Source of the DNA: Pseudomonadota bacterium
GTDB lineage: Bacteria > Pseudomonadota > Alphaproteobacteria > Acetobacterales > Acetobacteraceae
Length of the DNA: 45,385 nucleotides
Reading direction: 5' to 3'
Assembly (NCBI GenBank): GCA_018971725.1
Contig: JAGXAE010000004.1
Span: 1-45,385, forward strand
Under the pieces are notes generated by a model. The model made no database searches and was not told where the DNA came from. It was given only the letters and a program-made list of their open reading frames with translations. Position numbers and translations under genes: made by a program. Positions 32,109-41,029 of the stretch are shown here, piece after piece (the first letter of the stretch is position 1; each line of letters starts with the position of its first letter).

Positions 32109-33062
32109 TCAGGAAACCGTCACCGCGTAATCGTGCAGCGGCAGTTTCTTCTTGATTACGCCGTTTTCGAACAGGAAATCCCGGTAAACCTTGTAGCGTT
32201 TCGCATCCAGCGCAGCCGGATCATTGTCGAAATAAGGCGGCAGGGCGTGCCAGGATGCGATGTCCAGCTTGTCATTCAGGCTTGGATTGTCCTTGAGGAA
32301 TTGCTTCAGCATCCCGTCCGGATCAGTCTTCAGCGCGGCAACACCTTCCTTCACCGCGGCAAGAAACGCCGGCAGCGCCGGGTTCTTCAAGCCGCTGGAG
32401 TTGGAGAGCACAATCAGCTCCTCCGACGGCGGCACGCCGTAATCTTCCGGCAGGAACACCACCGGGTCCAGCCCGGCCTCGGCCAGCTGGATATCCTCAT
32501 AGGTCCGGTAGGTGCCGATCACCGCGTCCACCTCGTTGGAGCGCAGCGAGGAGACCAGCTCGAAATTCACGTTCACTAGCTGAATATCCTTCAAGCTCAT
32601 GCCGACATGTTTCAGCATCGCGCCGATAATCACCGGCTCCACGCCCGCCACGGAATACCCCACCTTGCGGCCTTTCAGGTCCTGTAGCTTGGTGATGCCG
32701 CTGCGCTTCAGCGCGGTGAGGGTGTTCAGCGGTTTGTCGATCAGTGTGCCGGTGCGGCGCACGGGCAGCCCTTGGTCCACCAGCAGATAAAGCTGCGTCT
32801 GATACGTCAGCGCCGCATCCGCCTTGCCGGAGGCGACGAGGCGCGGCGGCAGGTCCGGGTCGGTGGGGGGAACCAGTTTCACATCAAGCCCGGCCTTCGC
32901 ATAAGCCCCGCAATATTTCGCGGCGAAAAGCGGCGCATGGTCCGGGTTCACGAACCAGTCCAGGATGAGTGTAAAAGGCATAGGCGCCGCGGCACGCGAA
33001 ATCACGGGTGCGGCAAGCGCCATTGAGGCGGTAGACAAAAATAAACGTCGATTGAGGGCCAT
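32109..33062 (-). CDS. thiY: ThiY-like periplasmic pyrimidine-precursor binding protein
   Basis: 317-aa substrate-binding protein of the NMT1/THI5 family, which binds thiamine pyrimidine precursors for an ABC importer. A signal peptide with twin-Arg-like start (LNRRLFLSTASMALAAPVISRAAA) leads into FTLILDWFVNPDHAPLFAAKYCG, a hallmark of the family, and DLKGRKVGYSVAGVEP. The gene lies directly behind a TPP riboswitch, which is strong support for thiamine salvage. No permease or ATPase gene adjoins it, which is odd as the usual thiXYZ set is together. The ATG at 33062 lies six bases after the end of the aptamer, whose AAGGGAG serves as ribosome binding site. Confidence 0.88.
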   Translation of the reverse strand: MALNRRLFLSTASMALAAPVISRAAAPMPFTLILDWFVNPDHAPLFAAKYCGAYAKAGLDVKLVPPTDPDLPPRLVASGKADAALTYQTQLYLLVDQGLPVRRTGTLIDKPLNTLTALKRSGITKLQDLKGRKVGYSVAGVEPVIIGAMLKHVGMSLKDIQLVNVNFELVSSLRSNEVDAVIGTYRTYEDIQLAEAGLDPVVFLPEDYGVPPSEELIVLSNSSGLKNPALPAFLAAVKEGVAALKTDPDGMLKQFLKDNPSLNDKLDIASWHALPPYFDNDPAALDAKRYKVYRDFLFENGVIKKKLPLHDYAVTVS

Positions 33063-33068
33063 TGGCGC

Positions 33069-33146
33069 TCTCCCTTCGCTGGCATGACCCAGACAGGTTC
33101 AACGGGTGTGATCTCAGTCCGCACCATGCGGACACCCCGGCGGCTC
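33069..33146 (-). ncRNA. TPP riboswitch (THI element)
   Basis: On the reverse strand the thiamine-pyrophosphate aptamer is evident: GGGGTGTCCG, a hairpin, GGACTGAGATCACACCC with the conserved CTGAGA, then GAACCTGTCTGGGTCATGCC and CAGCGAAGGGAG. These are the two ligand-binding helices of the class. The 3' end of the aptamer includes the AAGGGAG that precedes the ATG at 33062, so TPP binding would hide the ribosome binding site and block translation. No separate terminator hairpin is seen between aptamer and start, so translational control is the likely mechanism. Confidence 0.95.
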
Positions 33147-33171
33147 TAATGTCCCGGTTTCTCGTATGGCG

Positions 33172-33750
33172 TCAATGCCCGCCTAAAAGCTCGGTTTTCA
33201 GGTTCGGCGCATCCACATGCGGACCGATGAAAACGGCCAGCACCAGCTGCGCCATTTGCGGGTTGTTAACATGCCCCGCGGCCTGACCGTTCTCATAAGC
33301 GGTTAAACCCTGGCCGGAGAAAATAAACTCCACATTCTCCCCAGCGGTAACAGGCTTCAATGTCGCCAGAAAACTATCAAGCTCGGCATTGCTCAGCGTG
33401 CAGGGCGCCACGCAATTCGCGATCAGGCTTTTCTTCCAGGATTTACGCACTTCGGAGACACTCACATTGCGCAAGAAATGCAGCCACAAAATCTTCGGCG
33501 CCGTTGACTGGAGGATGCTGCTGGCGCTGGTCATCGGCTGCGGCAGATACAAAGCCGCCACATACACATGCACATGCAGGAACGAGAAGGTGCGCAACCC
33601 GATGCCGTTCAGCGTCAATGTCTGCGCCCCCAGCGATTCCGTGTCTGGCATGGTCACGCCGGCAAGCTGGGCTGCCTGGGCGCGTGGCGCCGCCGCCGCG
33701 CTGAGCGTCAGAAAAATAAGGGCAAGGCAGCAGGCTCTAAAATTCTTCAT
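33172..33750 (-). CDS. Exported chalcone-isomerase-like protein
   Basis: 192-aa exported protein of the bacterial chalcone-isomerase-like family. Signal peptide MKNFRACCLALIFLTLSAAAAPRAQA; then VTMPDTESLGAQTLTLNGIGLRTFSFLHVHVYVAALYLPQ, the typical beginning, and LWLHFLRNVSVSEVRKSWKKSL. Bacterial members do not make flavonoids and are thought to bind fatty acids or similar ligands; the true role is unknown. The ATG at 33750 is used because it opens a proper signal peptide; the upstream frame to 33807 adds none. It lies about 25 bases before the riboswitch-led gene on the same strand, which has its own promoter. Confidence 0.87.
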   Translation of the reverse strand: MKNFRACCLALIFLTLSAAAAPRAQAAQLAGVTMPDTESLGAQTLTLNGIGLRTFSFLHVHVYVAALYLPQPMTSASSILQSTAPKILWLHFLRNVSVSEVRKSWKKSLIANCVAPCTLSNAELDSFLATLKPVTAGENVEFIFSGQGLTAYENGQAAGHVNNPQMAQLVLAVFIGPHVDAPNLKTELLGGH

Positions 33751-33843
33751 TAAGCCAATATAATCGTTCACGCGGGCGCCGTGCGGGCTTACAGCCCATC
33801 TAAACATATAATAATTTTGCGTTTTGCCTATAGCCGACGCGGC

Positions 33844-34743
33844 TCATAGCCAGCCAATCAGGATCGCCGCCGCCACCGCCAACCCCACTTCGCGGTTGAG
33901 CTTGAACAGCGCGAGACAACGGGCCGGGTTGTCGATATCCAGCCGGATGATCTGCCAAACCATCAGAGCGGCGGGTACGACCATCAGCCGATAGCCCCAT
34001 ACATGCAGAGAGAACGCCCCCATGGCGACAAGAAGCAGCAGAATCGCTCCGCCATAGCACAGGCACAGCGCCTCCCGCGTGCGGTGGCCGAACAGCCGGG
34101 CGGTGGATTTCACCCCAATCAGTTCGTCATCCGCGCGGTCTTGGTGGGCGTAGATCGTGTCATAGCCGATGATCCAGAGAATCGCGGCGAGGTAGAGCGG
34201 GATCACCGGCCAGGTGAGGTGCCCGCGCGCGGCGGCATAGCCCAGTGGCGCGCCCCACCCGAAGGTGAGGCCCAGAAATACCTGTGGCCACCAGGTTATC
34301 CGCTTGGCCAGCGGGTACAGCGCCACCAGCACCAGAGAAACCACGCCCAACAGCCTGGCGGTATTGTTCAGCAGCAGTAAAATCCCCAGCCCCACGGCGC
34401 AAAGCAATGCCAGGAACAACAGCGCCTGGAACGGCGACACCGTACCCGCCGCCAGCGGCCGGCCGCGCGTGCGCTCCACCTGCGCGTCCATCTTGCGGTC
34501 CCACAGATCGTTCACTACGCAGCCAGCCCCGCGCATCACCACGGCGCCGATGGCGAACAGTATCGTCAGCCAAAGCCCATCCCAAAACCCATGCGCGGTG
34601 AGGCAGATGGCCCAGAAGCCCGGCAGAAACAGCAGCCAGGCGCCAATCGGCCGGTCCAATCGCGCAAGTAGAATGTAGGGGAGGTATTTTTCGGGCAGGC
34701 GCGCCACCCAGCCGCCGCGCCTGATATCGGTGAATCCGCTCAT
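33844..34743 (-). CDS. ubiA: 4-hydroxybenzoate polyprenyltransferase
   Basis: 299-aa integral membrane enzyme of ubiquinone synthesis which attaches the polyprenyl chain to 4-hydroxybenzoate. The two Mg-binding Asp motifs are complete: N78-D79 to D86 in NDLWDRKMD, and D195, D202, D205-D206 in GYDTIYAHQDRADD. About eight hydrophobic segments follow the family topology, and LLARLDRPIGAWLLFLPGFW is the usual beginning. It is divergent from rsmE with only 19 bases between the two start codons, so their promoters must overlap. Confidence 0.95.
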   Translation of the reverse strand: MSGFTDIRRGGWVARLPEKYLPYILLARLDRPIGAWLLFLPGFWAICLTAHGFWDGLWLTILFAIGAVVMRGAGCVVNDLWDRKMDAQVERTRGRPLAAGTVSPFQALLFLALLCAVGLGILLLLNNTARLLGVVSLVLVALYPLAKRITWWPQVFLGLTFGWGAPLGYAAARGHLTWPVIPLYLAAILWIIGYDTIYAHQDRADDELIGVKSTARLFGHRTREALCLCYGGAILLLLVAMGAFSLHVWGYRLMVVPAALMVWQIIRLDIDNPARCLALFKLNREVGLAVAAAILIGWL

Positions 34744-34762
34744 GGGTGCTATTCACCCCGGC

Positions 34763-35467
34763 ATGGCCGACACGTCAATTCGCCTCCACAAGCCCAATCT
34801 GCCGCCTCCGGGTGAGGCGTTTTCATTGTCCGATGCCCAGGCCCATTACCTTGCCAACGTCATGCGTCTGGCAGAGGGCGACACCATACGGATTTTTAAT
34901 GGCGATGCTGGGGAGTGGCGCGCCGCTATCACCAAAATTTCACGCAAGGCGGCGGTTCTGAAAACGGTGGCGCAAACCCGCCCCCCGGCGCCCGAGCCGG
35001 ATGCATGGCTTTGCTTTGCCCTCCTGAAGCGCCAGAAGACTGACATGGTGGTGGAAAAGGCGACGGAACTGGGCGTCTCGGTCATCCAGCCCATCATCAC
35101 CGCCCGCACCAATGCAGACCATGTGAATCTGGAGCGTTTGCGCGCCATCGCCACCGAGGCGGCGGAGCAGTGCGAGCGGCTGCACGTGCCGGAAATCCGT
35201 GAACCCATGCAGGTGATGAAGCTGATGGCCGATTGGCCGGACCGCCCGCTTTACGTGGCGGATGAACGCCGGACCGCGAATTTGCTTGGCCCCGCCACCG
35301 GCCCCAGCGCCGTTATGATCGGGCCGGAGGGCGGCTTTACCGATCAGGAGCTTGAAGCTATCGCTCGCACACCCCTCATTACACGCGTGTCATTGGGGCG
35401 CCGCATCCTGCGGGCCGAGACCGCCGCCATAGCCGGGCTGGCGCTGCTTCTGGCGGCGTCGCCTTAA
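34763..35467 (+). CDS. rsmE: 16S rRNA (uracil1498-N3)-methyltransferase
   Basis: 234-aa SPOUT methyltransferase that modifies U1498 of 16S rRNA. N-terminal PUA-like part (HKPNLPPPGEAFSLSDAQAHYLANVMRL) and C-terminal knot with ALLKRQKTDMVVEKATELGV, AVMIGPEGGFTDQELEA and VSLGRRILRAETAAIAGLALL, all classic. The ATG at 34763 is preferred as the domain begins there; a longer frame from 34730 reaches into the ubiA start. It is followed 22 bases later by gshA on the same strand, probably one operon. Confidence 0.94.
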   Translation: MADTSIRLHKPNLPPPGEAFSLSDAQAHYLANVMRLAEGDTIRIFNGDAGEWRAAITKISRKAAVLKTVAQTRPPAPEPDAWLCFALLKRQKTDMVVEKATELGVSVIQPIITARTNADHVNLERLRAIATEAAEQCERLHVPEIREPMQVMKLMADWPDRPLYVADERRTANLLGPATGPSAVMIGPEGGFTDQELEAIARTPLITRVSLGRRILRAETAAIAGLALLLAASP

Positions 35468-35489
35468 AGACGTTGAAGGAACAAAAGAC

Positions 35490-36860
35490 TTGTCAAACCC
35501 CGGCGACGCCGACGCGCGCGAGATCACCAGTATCTCAGATCTGGCGGCCTATCTGGAATCCGGCAGCAAGCCGCCGGCGGATTTCACCATCGGCACCGAG
35601 CATGAGGCCTTCGGCTTCCGGCGCACGGATTTTTCTCCGCCCGCCTATGACGGGGCGGGGGGCATCGGCGCGCTGCTGCAAGCGGTGCAGGCGCATGATG
35701 GTTGGGAGCCGATCCTCGACCATGGCAACATCATCGGATTGAAAGGGCAGGGCGGGGCCTCGCTCTCGCTGGAGCCAGGCGGGCAGTTCGAGCTTTCCGG
35801 CGCCATGCTGCGGGACCTGCATGCCACAAAGGCGGAACTGGACGCGCATATCGCCCGGCTGCATGACGTAGCGCCGGGCCTGGGGCTTGGCTTCGCGCCG
35901 CTTGGCTTCCACCCCGCCGCCAGCCGCGCTGATTTCCATTGGATGCCGAAGGGCCGCTACAAGATCATGCGCGCCTACATGCCAAAGGTGGGCACGCGTG
36001 GGCTGGACATGATGCTGCGCACCTGCACCGTGCAGGTGAATCTGGATTTTTGCTCCGAGGCGGACATGGTGGCGAAGATGCGCGTGGCGAGTGCCCTGCA
36101 GCCCTTGGCCACCGCTTTGTTCGCCAATTCACCATTTTATGAAGGCAAGCCGAACGGCCTGCTCTCCAACCGCGCCTATGTGTGGGGCGATACGGATAAT
36201 GCCCGTTCCGGCATCCCGGCGGCGATCTTCCAGGACGGTTTCGGCTTCGAGGCCTATGCCAACTGGCTGCTCGATGTGCCGATGTATTTCGTCTACCGCG
36301 ACGGCGTGTACCACGACGCGGCGGGCGCCTCATTTCGGGATTTCATGGCCGGAAAACTTGCCGCGCTGCCGGGCGAGCGCGCCACCATCGGCGATTTCGC
36401 TGACCATTCCACCACCGCCTTTCCGGATGTGCGCTTAAAGAAATACATCGAAACACGCGGCGCGGATTCCGGGCGGCCTGACATGATGCTGGCGCAATCC
36501 GCCCTCTGGACAGGATTGTTCTACAATCCCGCCGCCCTGGCCGCCGCGCAAACGCTTGTGAGGGATCTGGCCTACCCAGAGATTCTCGCCTTGCGTGAAG
36601 CCGTGCCCGCCACGGGCATCAACACCAGGTTTGGCACCGGAACGCTGCGGGATTTGGCGAAAGACGTGATCGCCATTGCCGCTGAAGGGCTAAAGGCCCG
36701 TGCCCGCCTGAACCAGGAAGGGCAGGATGAAGCGCTCTATCTCGCCCCGCTTCAGGAGATCGCCGCAGGTGCTCCCAGCCAGGCCGAACATTGGCTGACC
36801 CGCTATCATGGCGACTGGAACGGCGACGTGACCCGGATTTTCGAAGAGGCCGAGTTTTAG
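35490..36860 (+). CDS. gshA: Glutamate-cysteine ligase (alphaproteobacterial/plant type)
   Basis: 456-aa enzyme for the first step of glutathione synthesis, joining glutamate and cysteine with ATP. Typical landmarks: FTIGTEHEAFGF (metal-binding Glu), GASLSLEPGGQFELSGA, FHWMPKGRYKIMRAYMPKVGTRGLDMMLRTCTVQVNLDF (given in parts over residues 150-190), and DHSTTAFPDVRLKKYIE. The start is a TTG at 35490 with GAAGGAA nine bases upstream; no ATG is near, so the unusual start codon is well supported. It follows rsmE closely, and the GT87-like gene begins five bases after its stop. Confidence 0.94.
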   Translation: MSNPGDADAREITSISDLAAYLESGSKPPADFTIGTEHEAFGFRRTDFSPPAYDGAGGIGALLQAVQAHDGWEPILDHGNIIGLKGQGGASLSLEPGGQFELSGAMLRDLHATKAELDAHIARLHDVAPGLGLGFAPLGFHPAASRADFHWMPKGRYKIMRAYMPKVGTRGLDMMLRTCTVQVNLDFCSEADMVAKMRVASALQPLATALFANSPFYEGKPNGLLSNRAYVWGDTDNARSGIPAAIFQDGFGFEAYANWLLDVPMYFVYRDGVYHDAAGASFRDFMAGKLAALPGERATIGDFADHSTTAFPDVRLKKYIETRGADSGRPDMMLAQSALWTGLFYNPAALAAAQTLVRDLAYPEILALREAVPATGINTRFGTGTLRDLAKDVIAIAAEGLKARARLNQEGQDEALYLAPLQEIAAGAPSQAEHWLTRYHGDWNGDVTRIFEEAEF

Positions 36861-36865
36861 CGTTC

Positions 36866-37942
36866 ATGGAGCTTCGCCAGACAAGGTCGGGGATATGTAT
36901 CCTCATTGCGGCGGTTGGCGCTTTATTGGCGATTTTAATCGACATTCTGGTGTTGAAGCGCCAGTACATTGCGGGCGGTTGGACCGGGCCTGGGGATTTC
37001 CACATCTTCCGGGACGGTGCTCGCGCGATCTTTGAACATTCGTCTGCCGTGGGAGAGTTGCAGTATCCGCCTCCTTTTTTGTTGCTGATATCGCCGTTCG
37101 CTGTTTTGCCGCCAAACTTGGGCGATATTTTGTGGGTGCTGACGGGCGTTCTGGTTCTTGGTTTTGTGGGAATGAAGCTCGGGCTGGGGTTATGGCAAGT
37201 CATGCTGGGTCTGATCTCGCCACCGGCCTTGTATTGTGTGGTTATGGGGCAGACGGGGCTTTTCATATCGTCGGCCTTGCTGGTTGCCCTGGCCTGCGCT
37301 GACACTGCTCCTGTTCTGGCTGGAATCGCCGCCGGTTGCGTCGTCGTAAAACCCCAATTCGCAATACTGCTGCCTGTTTGCTTTCTTGCTGGCCGTCAAT
37401 GGCGGGCTTTTGTGGCGGCGGTGGCCACAGTGTTGGTGCTTTGCCTTTTGCCCGCTTTGGTGTTCGGGCCCTGGGTCTGGCAACTCTTCCTGCACAAGGA
37501 ACTGAAGGTTGCCTGGGCTGATGTCTCAGCGCCAGGGGCCATTCAAGAGCATATGATGGTAACCCCATTTGTGTTTTTCCGTACTTTGGGGGTTTCCGAT
37601 CATCTGTCGGGGATCATTCAGGTTGTAATCAGCCTTTCTACGATTTTTGCGTGTTGGCGGATTTGGTCTCTGCACCGTGAAAATAAAATTACTGCGGAAT
37701 ATCGCTTGGCGGTAACTGCGTGCCTGATATTTTTGGTGACACCTTTTGCTTACATCTATGATTTATCTGTGGTTGCCTTCTCACTCTTGCTGTATGCGGC
37801 AAGGCAGAGGCCGGGGTGGGCGGCGGCGATCGCGATATTTTGGAGCTTCACGGGCCTTTATGGTCTCATTTCGACCATTGCTTGGCCTGCGGGCGCGACA
37901 TTGGTTTTGGCAACAGCGCTTGCAATCCGGCCCTGGGAGTAA
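36866..37942 (+). CDS. DUF2029/GT87-like polytopic membrane glycosyltransferase
   Basis: 358-aa membrane protein with about nine to ten hydrophobic segments, resembling the DUF2029/GT87 family of polyprenyl-phosphate-mannose-dependent transferases. The family motif is seen as GDFHIFRDGARA (loop Asp) followed by ELQYPPPFLLLISPFAVLPP; KPQFAILLP in the middle is also typical. It would act at the outer face of the inner membrane on a lipid-linked sugar; acceptor unknown. The ATG at 36866 is preferred, five bases past gshA; the longer frame overlaps that gene. GC content is lower than its neighbours. A bidirectional terminator follows. Confidence 0.82.
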   Translation: MELRQTRSGICILIAAVGALLAILIDILVLKRQYIAGGWTGPGDFHIFRDGARAIFEHSSAVGELQYPPPFLLLISPFAVLPPNLGDILWVLTGVLVLGFVGMKLGLGLWQVMLGLISPPALYCVVMGQTGLFISSALLVALACADTAPVLAGIAAGCVVVKPQFAILLPVCFLAGRQWRAFVAAVATVLVLCLLPALVFGPWVWQLFLHKELKVAWADVSAPGAIQEHMMVTPFVFFRTLGVSDHLSGIIQVVISLSTIFACWRIWSLHRENKITAEYRLAVTACLIFLVTPFAYIYDLSVVAFSLLLYAARQRPGWAAAIAIFWSFTGLYGLISTIAWPAGATLVLATALAIRPWE

Positions 37943-38035
37943 ACCAGATCACGAATTTTAGGTGCGGCTGTTTCAATGACGGAGAGCCATAACCTAAATT
38001 TATCAATCGACCTTGAATGCCAAAATTGCTTTATG

Positions 38036-38062
38036 AAAAACCCGGCGAAAGCCGGGTTTTTC
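38036..38062. terminator. Bidirectional terminator
   Basis: AAAAACCCGGC (38036-38046), GAAA loop, and GCCGGGTTTTT (38051-38061) form a symmetrical hairpin with an A-run on one side and T-run on the other. It can end both the GT87-like transcript and the leftward lipoprotein transcript. Confidence 0.9.
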
Positions 38063-38079
38063 ATGGTTTCGTGCGGGGT

Positions 38080-38694
38080 TTATTTCGTAGTGCTGGCAAG
38101 CTCGGCGTTTTGAAGCTTGGCGGTTTTCGGTTTGGCCGTTTGCCCGGGTGGCTCGTCGGTCACAAAGCTGTCGAGCGCTTCAGGGGTTTTCAACGCCAGC
38201 ACGGCTTTGAATTCAGCGTCGTTATTCACGCAGAAAACGCTTCCCTGGCCGATGCCGGCAACGGACTGGTTGTTGGCCAGCAGGGTAATGTAGGTATCCT
38301 CCATCTTCCGGCCGCTGTAAGGGCCGCTGGCCTTGTAGAAATAGGCGTCCATCTGGTGCTGAGCGTCCAGCACATGAGGATGGAACATGTTCATGAAGGC
38401 ATCGTATTGGGACCGTTCGTCGCAGGAGAGGGCGGCCACCATCAAGGCCGATTTCAGCCCGATGACGTTAAAGGCCTGCTGAACCTTCTCCTCTTGAGCG
38501 GGTGTGAACTTGATTCTGGGAGACACCGGCGGTGGCACATCAACCGCCACGGGGTAAACATGCCCCACCGGCGCGGCGGGTGCCGTCGCGGCCAATTTAG
38601 GCGAGGACTGGGAACAGCCGGCCAAAACCAGGGCGGCGGCGCTCATGCCTAGAATCACCTTGCCGTAAGCACGGGCGTTGCGCGGTGTATGCAA
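38080..38694 (-). CDS. Putative lipoprotein of unknown function
   Basis: 204-aa predicted lipoprotein. The signal peptide ends with the lipobox LVLAGC (Cys near residue 27), so the mature protein is lipid-anchored. A Pro/Val linker is followed by a mainly helical domain (FTPAQEEKVQQAFNVIGLKSALMVAALSCDERSQYDAFMNMFHP and later VFCVNNDAEFKAVLALK; two Cys may pair) and a Lys/Thr tail. I recognise no named family. It is a single gene with the terminator right behind it and the pyk gene upstream on the same strand after a 279-base gap. Confidence 0.75.
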   Translation of the reverse strand: MHTPRNARAYGKVILGMSAAALVLAGCSQSSPKLAATAPAAPVGHVYPVAVDVPPPVSPRIKFTPAQEEKVQQAFNVIGLKSALMVAALSCDERSQYDAFMNMFHPHVLDAQHQMDAYFYKASGPYSGRKMEDTYITLLANNQSVAGIGQGSVFCVNNDAEFKAVLALKTPEALDSFVTDEPPGQTAKPKTAKLQNAELASTTK

Positions 38695-38853
38695 TGCAAA
38701 ATTCCTTTGTTTAAGCCCAGATCACAGTTTTCCCTTACAGCCAATCACTGGTCCGGCCAAGCCGCATTTGCGGCAAGGAAAAATTGCAACTCTTTAATAA
38801 TAAAACATTTGGTTGAAATCGAACGAAATCTACTCGCGCAGGAGCGCGGCGTC

Positions 38854-38885
38854 GTTAGGTCCGCTCATGGGGAAGCGAACCTAAC
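38854..38885. other. Interrupted hairpin in the lipoprotein-pyk intergenic region
   Basis: GTTAGGT (38854-38860) pairs with ACCTAAC (38879-38885), and inside it CGCT pairs with AGCG after one mismatch, around an 8-base loop. No T-run follows on either strand, so it is not a plain terminator. It could be an operator or an RNA structure. The rest of 38695-38973 shows no gene. Confidence 0.45.
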
Positions 38886-38973
38886 AGCCTGAATTGTCAT
38901 TCAAACTTTACGCGAAGGCAGGTTTTGATTTCAGGGGGTACCGCCGTGCGGCCTGCTCTGAAATTATCCGGCT

Positions 38974-40395
38974 TTAGATTTTGGCCACGCGCAGCGCGTT
39001 GGTGGTGCCAGCCTGGCCAAATGGCACGCCCGCAACCACTACGATCTCCTCACCCTTCTGTGCAAAGCCTTCCAGGCGGGAGATTTTCATAGCTTTTTCA
39101 ACGGCTTCTGTCATTGAATGCGCGGCGTCGGTGATGACAGCGTGCACGCCCCAGACGATGGAAAGGCGCCGGGCAACGCTCTGGTTCGTCGTCAACCCGA
39201 TCACATGGCAATCGGGCTTTTCACGCGCGACTCGCAAGGCGGTGGCGCCCGACTCGGTGAGGGCCACGATGGCCTTGGCGTTAATGGTGTGCGCCACCTG
39301 CACGGCGGCCGCGGCAATCGCGTCCGCCGAAGTCTTTTCCGGTTGCGGCCGCTTGGCGTCCAGCTCGGTGCGCCAATCCTCGTCGCGCTCCACGCGGGTG
39401 ATGATGCGGTCCATCATGTTCACGGCCTCGCGCGGGTATTGCCCGGCGGCGCTTTCGGCGGAGAGCATCACCACATCGGCGCCGTCGAACACGGCGGTGG
39501 CAACGTCGGAGGCTTCGGCGCGGGTGGGGGCAGGCGAGGAGATCATGCTCTCCAGCATCTGCGTGGCCACCACCACCGGCTTGCCGCGCTGCTGGGCGGC
39601 GCGGATGATGCGCTTCTGCGCCACGGGAATTTCCTCGGGCGGCAATTCCACGCCGAGATCCCCACGGGCGACCATCACGGAATCGGTCACGTCCATGATC
39701 TCTTCGAGGTTGTCCATGCCCTGCGGCTTTTCGAGCTTCACCATCGTCAGCGCGCGGCCGGCGGCGATCTCCTTCGCCTCCAGCACGTCTTTCGCCTGCT
39801 GCACGAAGGAAAGGCCGATATAGTCGATGCCCAGCGGCAGCACGAAATCCAGATCCGCGCGGTCCTTCTCGGTCAGCACCGGGATGGGCAGGATCACATC
39901 CGGCACGTTCACGCCCTTGCGCTCGGAAAGCACGCCGCCGACGATCACTTCGGTGAGCAGATGGTCGTCGCGGACGCGCAGCACGCGCAACCGCAGCTTG
40001 CCGTCATCCAGCAGTAGGGTGGAGCCGATTTCGGCCGCGGCGATGATCTCGGGGTGCGGCAGGCAGACGCGGCGGGTATCGCCAGGGGCGCGGTTCAGGT
40101 CGAGCGTGAATTGCTGCCCCGTTTGCAGTTGCACGCGGCCGGACTGGAACGTGCCAACCCGCAATTTTGGCCCCTGCACGTCGGCCAGAATGCCGATCGG
40201 CCGCCCGACGCGCTTTTCGACGGAGCGGATCATCTCGATGCGCGCGGCATGGTCCTCGTGGCTGCCATGGGAGAAGTTCAGCCGGAACATGTCCGTGCCG
40301 GCCTGGAAAAGCTGCAGGATCATCTCCGGTGACGAGCTGGCGGGGCCAAGAGTCGCGATGATCTTGGTGCGGCGGTGGCGGCGCAATTTATCCAT
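38974..40395 (-). CDS. pyk: Pyruvate kinase
   Basis: 473-aa glycolytic enzyme converting phosphoenolpyruvate and ADP to pyruvate and ATP. Landmarks: RRTKIIATLGPASSSPEMI, MFRLNFSHGSHEDH, ILADVQGPKLRVG, the catalytic MVKLEKPQGMDNLEEI and MVARGDLGVELPPEEIP, and the long signature ATQMLESMISSPAPTRAEASD with DGADVVMLSAESAAG. Length is normal. The ATG at 40395 gives the usual N-terminus (MDKLRRHRRTKI); the upstream frame to 40584 adds non-homologous sequence. It stands divergent from the DUF1244 gene. Confidence 0.96.
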   Translation of the reverse strand: MDKLRRHRRTKIIATLGPASSSPEMILQLFQAGTDMFRLNFSHGSHEDHAARIEMIRSVEKRVGRPIGILADVQGPKLRVGTFQSGRVQLQTGQQFTLDLNRAPGDTRRVCLPHPEIIAAAEIGSTLLLDDGKLRLRVLRVRDDHLLTEVIVGGVLSERKGVNVPDVILPIPVLTEKDRADLDFVLPLGIDYIGLSFVQQAKDVLEAKEIAAGRALTMVKLEKPQGMDNLEEIMDVTDSVMVARGDLGVELPPEEIPVAQKRIIRAAQQRGKPVVVATQMLESMISSPAPTRAEASDVATAVFDGADVVMLSAESAAGQYPREAVNMMDRIITRVERDEDWRTELDAKRPQPEKTSADAIAAAAVQVAHTINAKAIVALTESGATALRVAREKPDCHVIGLTTNQSVARRLSIVWGVHAVITDAAHSMTEAVEKAMKISRLEGFAQKGEEIVVVAGVPFGQAGTTNALRVAKI

Positions 40396-40670
40396 TTGAA
40401 TCCTCAGGCGGGAAAAGGGGGCAGCATGCCAGATGGCAGCCGGCTGTAAGCGAAGGCCATAGTCTTTGGCAACCCTGCCGGCACAGAAAGCAATATTGCG
40501 CGCGCCAACCGGCTGCGGCAGGCTGACAGCCGAGCGCAGCGCCCGGCCAAAAGCCGCGCAAGGGGCATCCGGCAGGCTGCGCATAGGTTTTTATGGCGCG
40601 ATGAACAGCGTTTCACGGCGCGATTATGAGCGGGAGCATAGGCTTGAGCAACCCCAAGCGAAATGAAGAT

Positions 40671-40955
40671 ATGACTGAGAAACTGGAAGCGGCGGCGTTT
40701 CGCGCGCTGGTGGCGCATTTGCGGGCCCGCACGGATGTGCAGAATATCGACCTGATGAACCTTGCCGGATTCTGCCGCAACTGCCTTTCGCGCTGGTACC
40801 GGGAGGCCGCCGAGGCCGAAGGGATGGCGCTGAGCGACCCCGAGGCGCGGGAGATTATCTACGGCATGCCTTATAAGGACTGGCAGGCCAAATATCAGAT
40901 GCCGGCGAGCGAGGCGCAGCAGGCCAAGATGAAAGAGGCCAATCCCGGCCATTGA
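40671..40955 (+). CDS. DUF1244 family protein
   Basis: 94-aa small protein of the DUF1244 family, marked by DVQNIDLMNLAGFCRNCLSRWY (Cys-x-x-Cys) and REIIYGMPYKDWQAKYQ. The function is not known; it is widespread and conserved in alphaproteobacteria. The ATG at 40671 gives the usual family length; an in-frame ATG at 40626 would add 15 residues but has no clear ribosome binding site. It lies ahead of DUF2312 on the same strand. Confidence 0.9.
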   Translation: MTEKLEAAAFRALVAHLRARTDVQNIDLMNLAGFCRNCLSRWYREAAEAEGMALSDPEAREIIYGMPYKDWQAKYQMPASEAQQAKMKEANPGH

Positions 40956-41029
40956 GCCGGCTGGTCGTATTCCCGGATTGACCAGCGTGCCCGGCGGTTA
41001 TATCCCCGCTGCCCGCATTGGAGATGAGT

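Noticed and set aside
34744-34758. GGGTG/CACCC inverted repeat between ubiA and rsmE starts as an operator
   Set aside because: Only five base pairs in a very GC-rich 19-base gap; chance is likely.
38928-38970. ATTTCAG...CTGAAAT inverted repeat after pyk as a terminator
   Set aside because: The arms are far apart and no T-run follows on the pyk strand, so I do not list it as a terminator.
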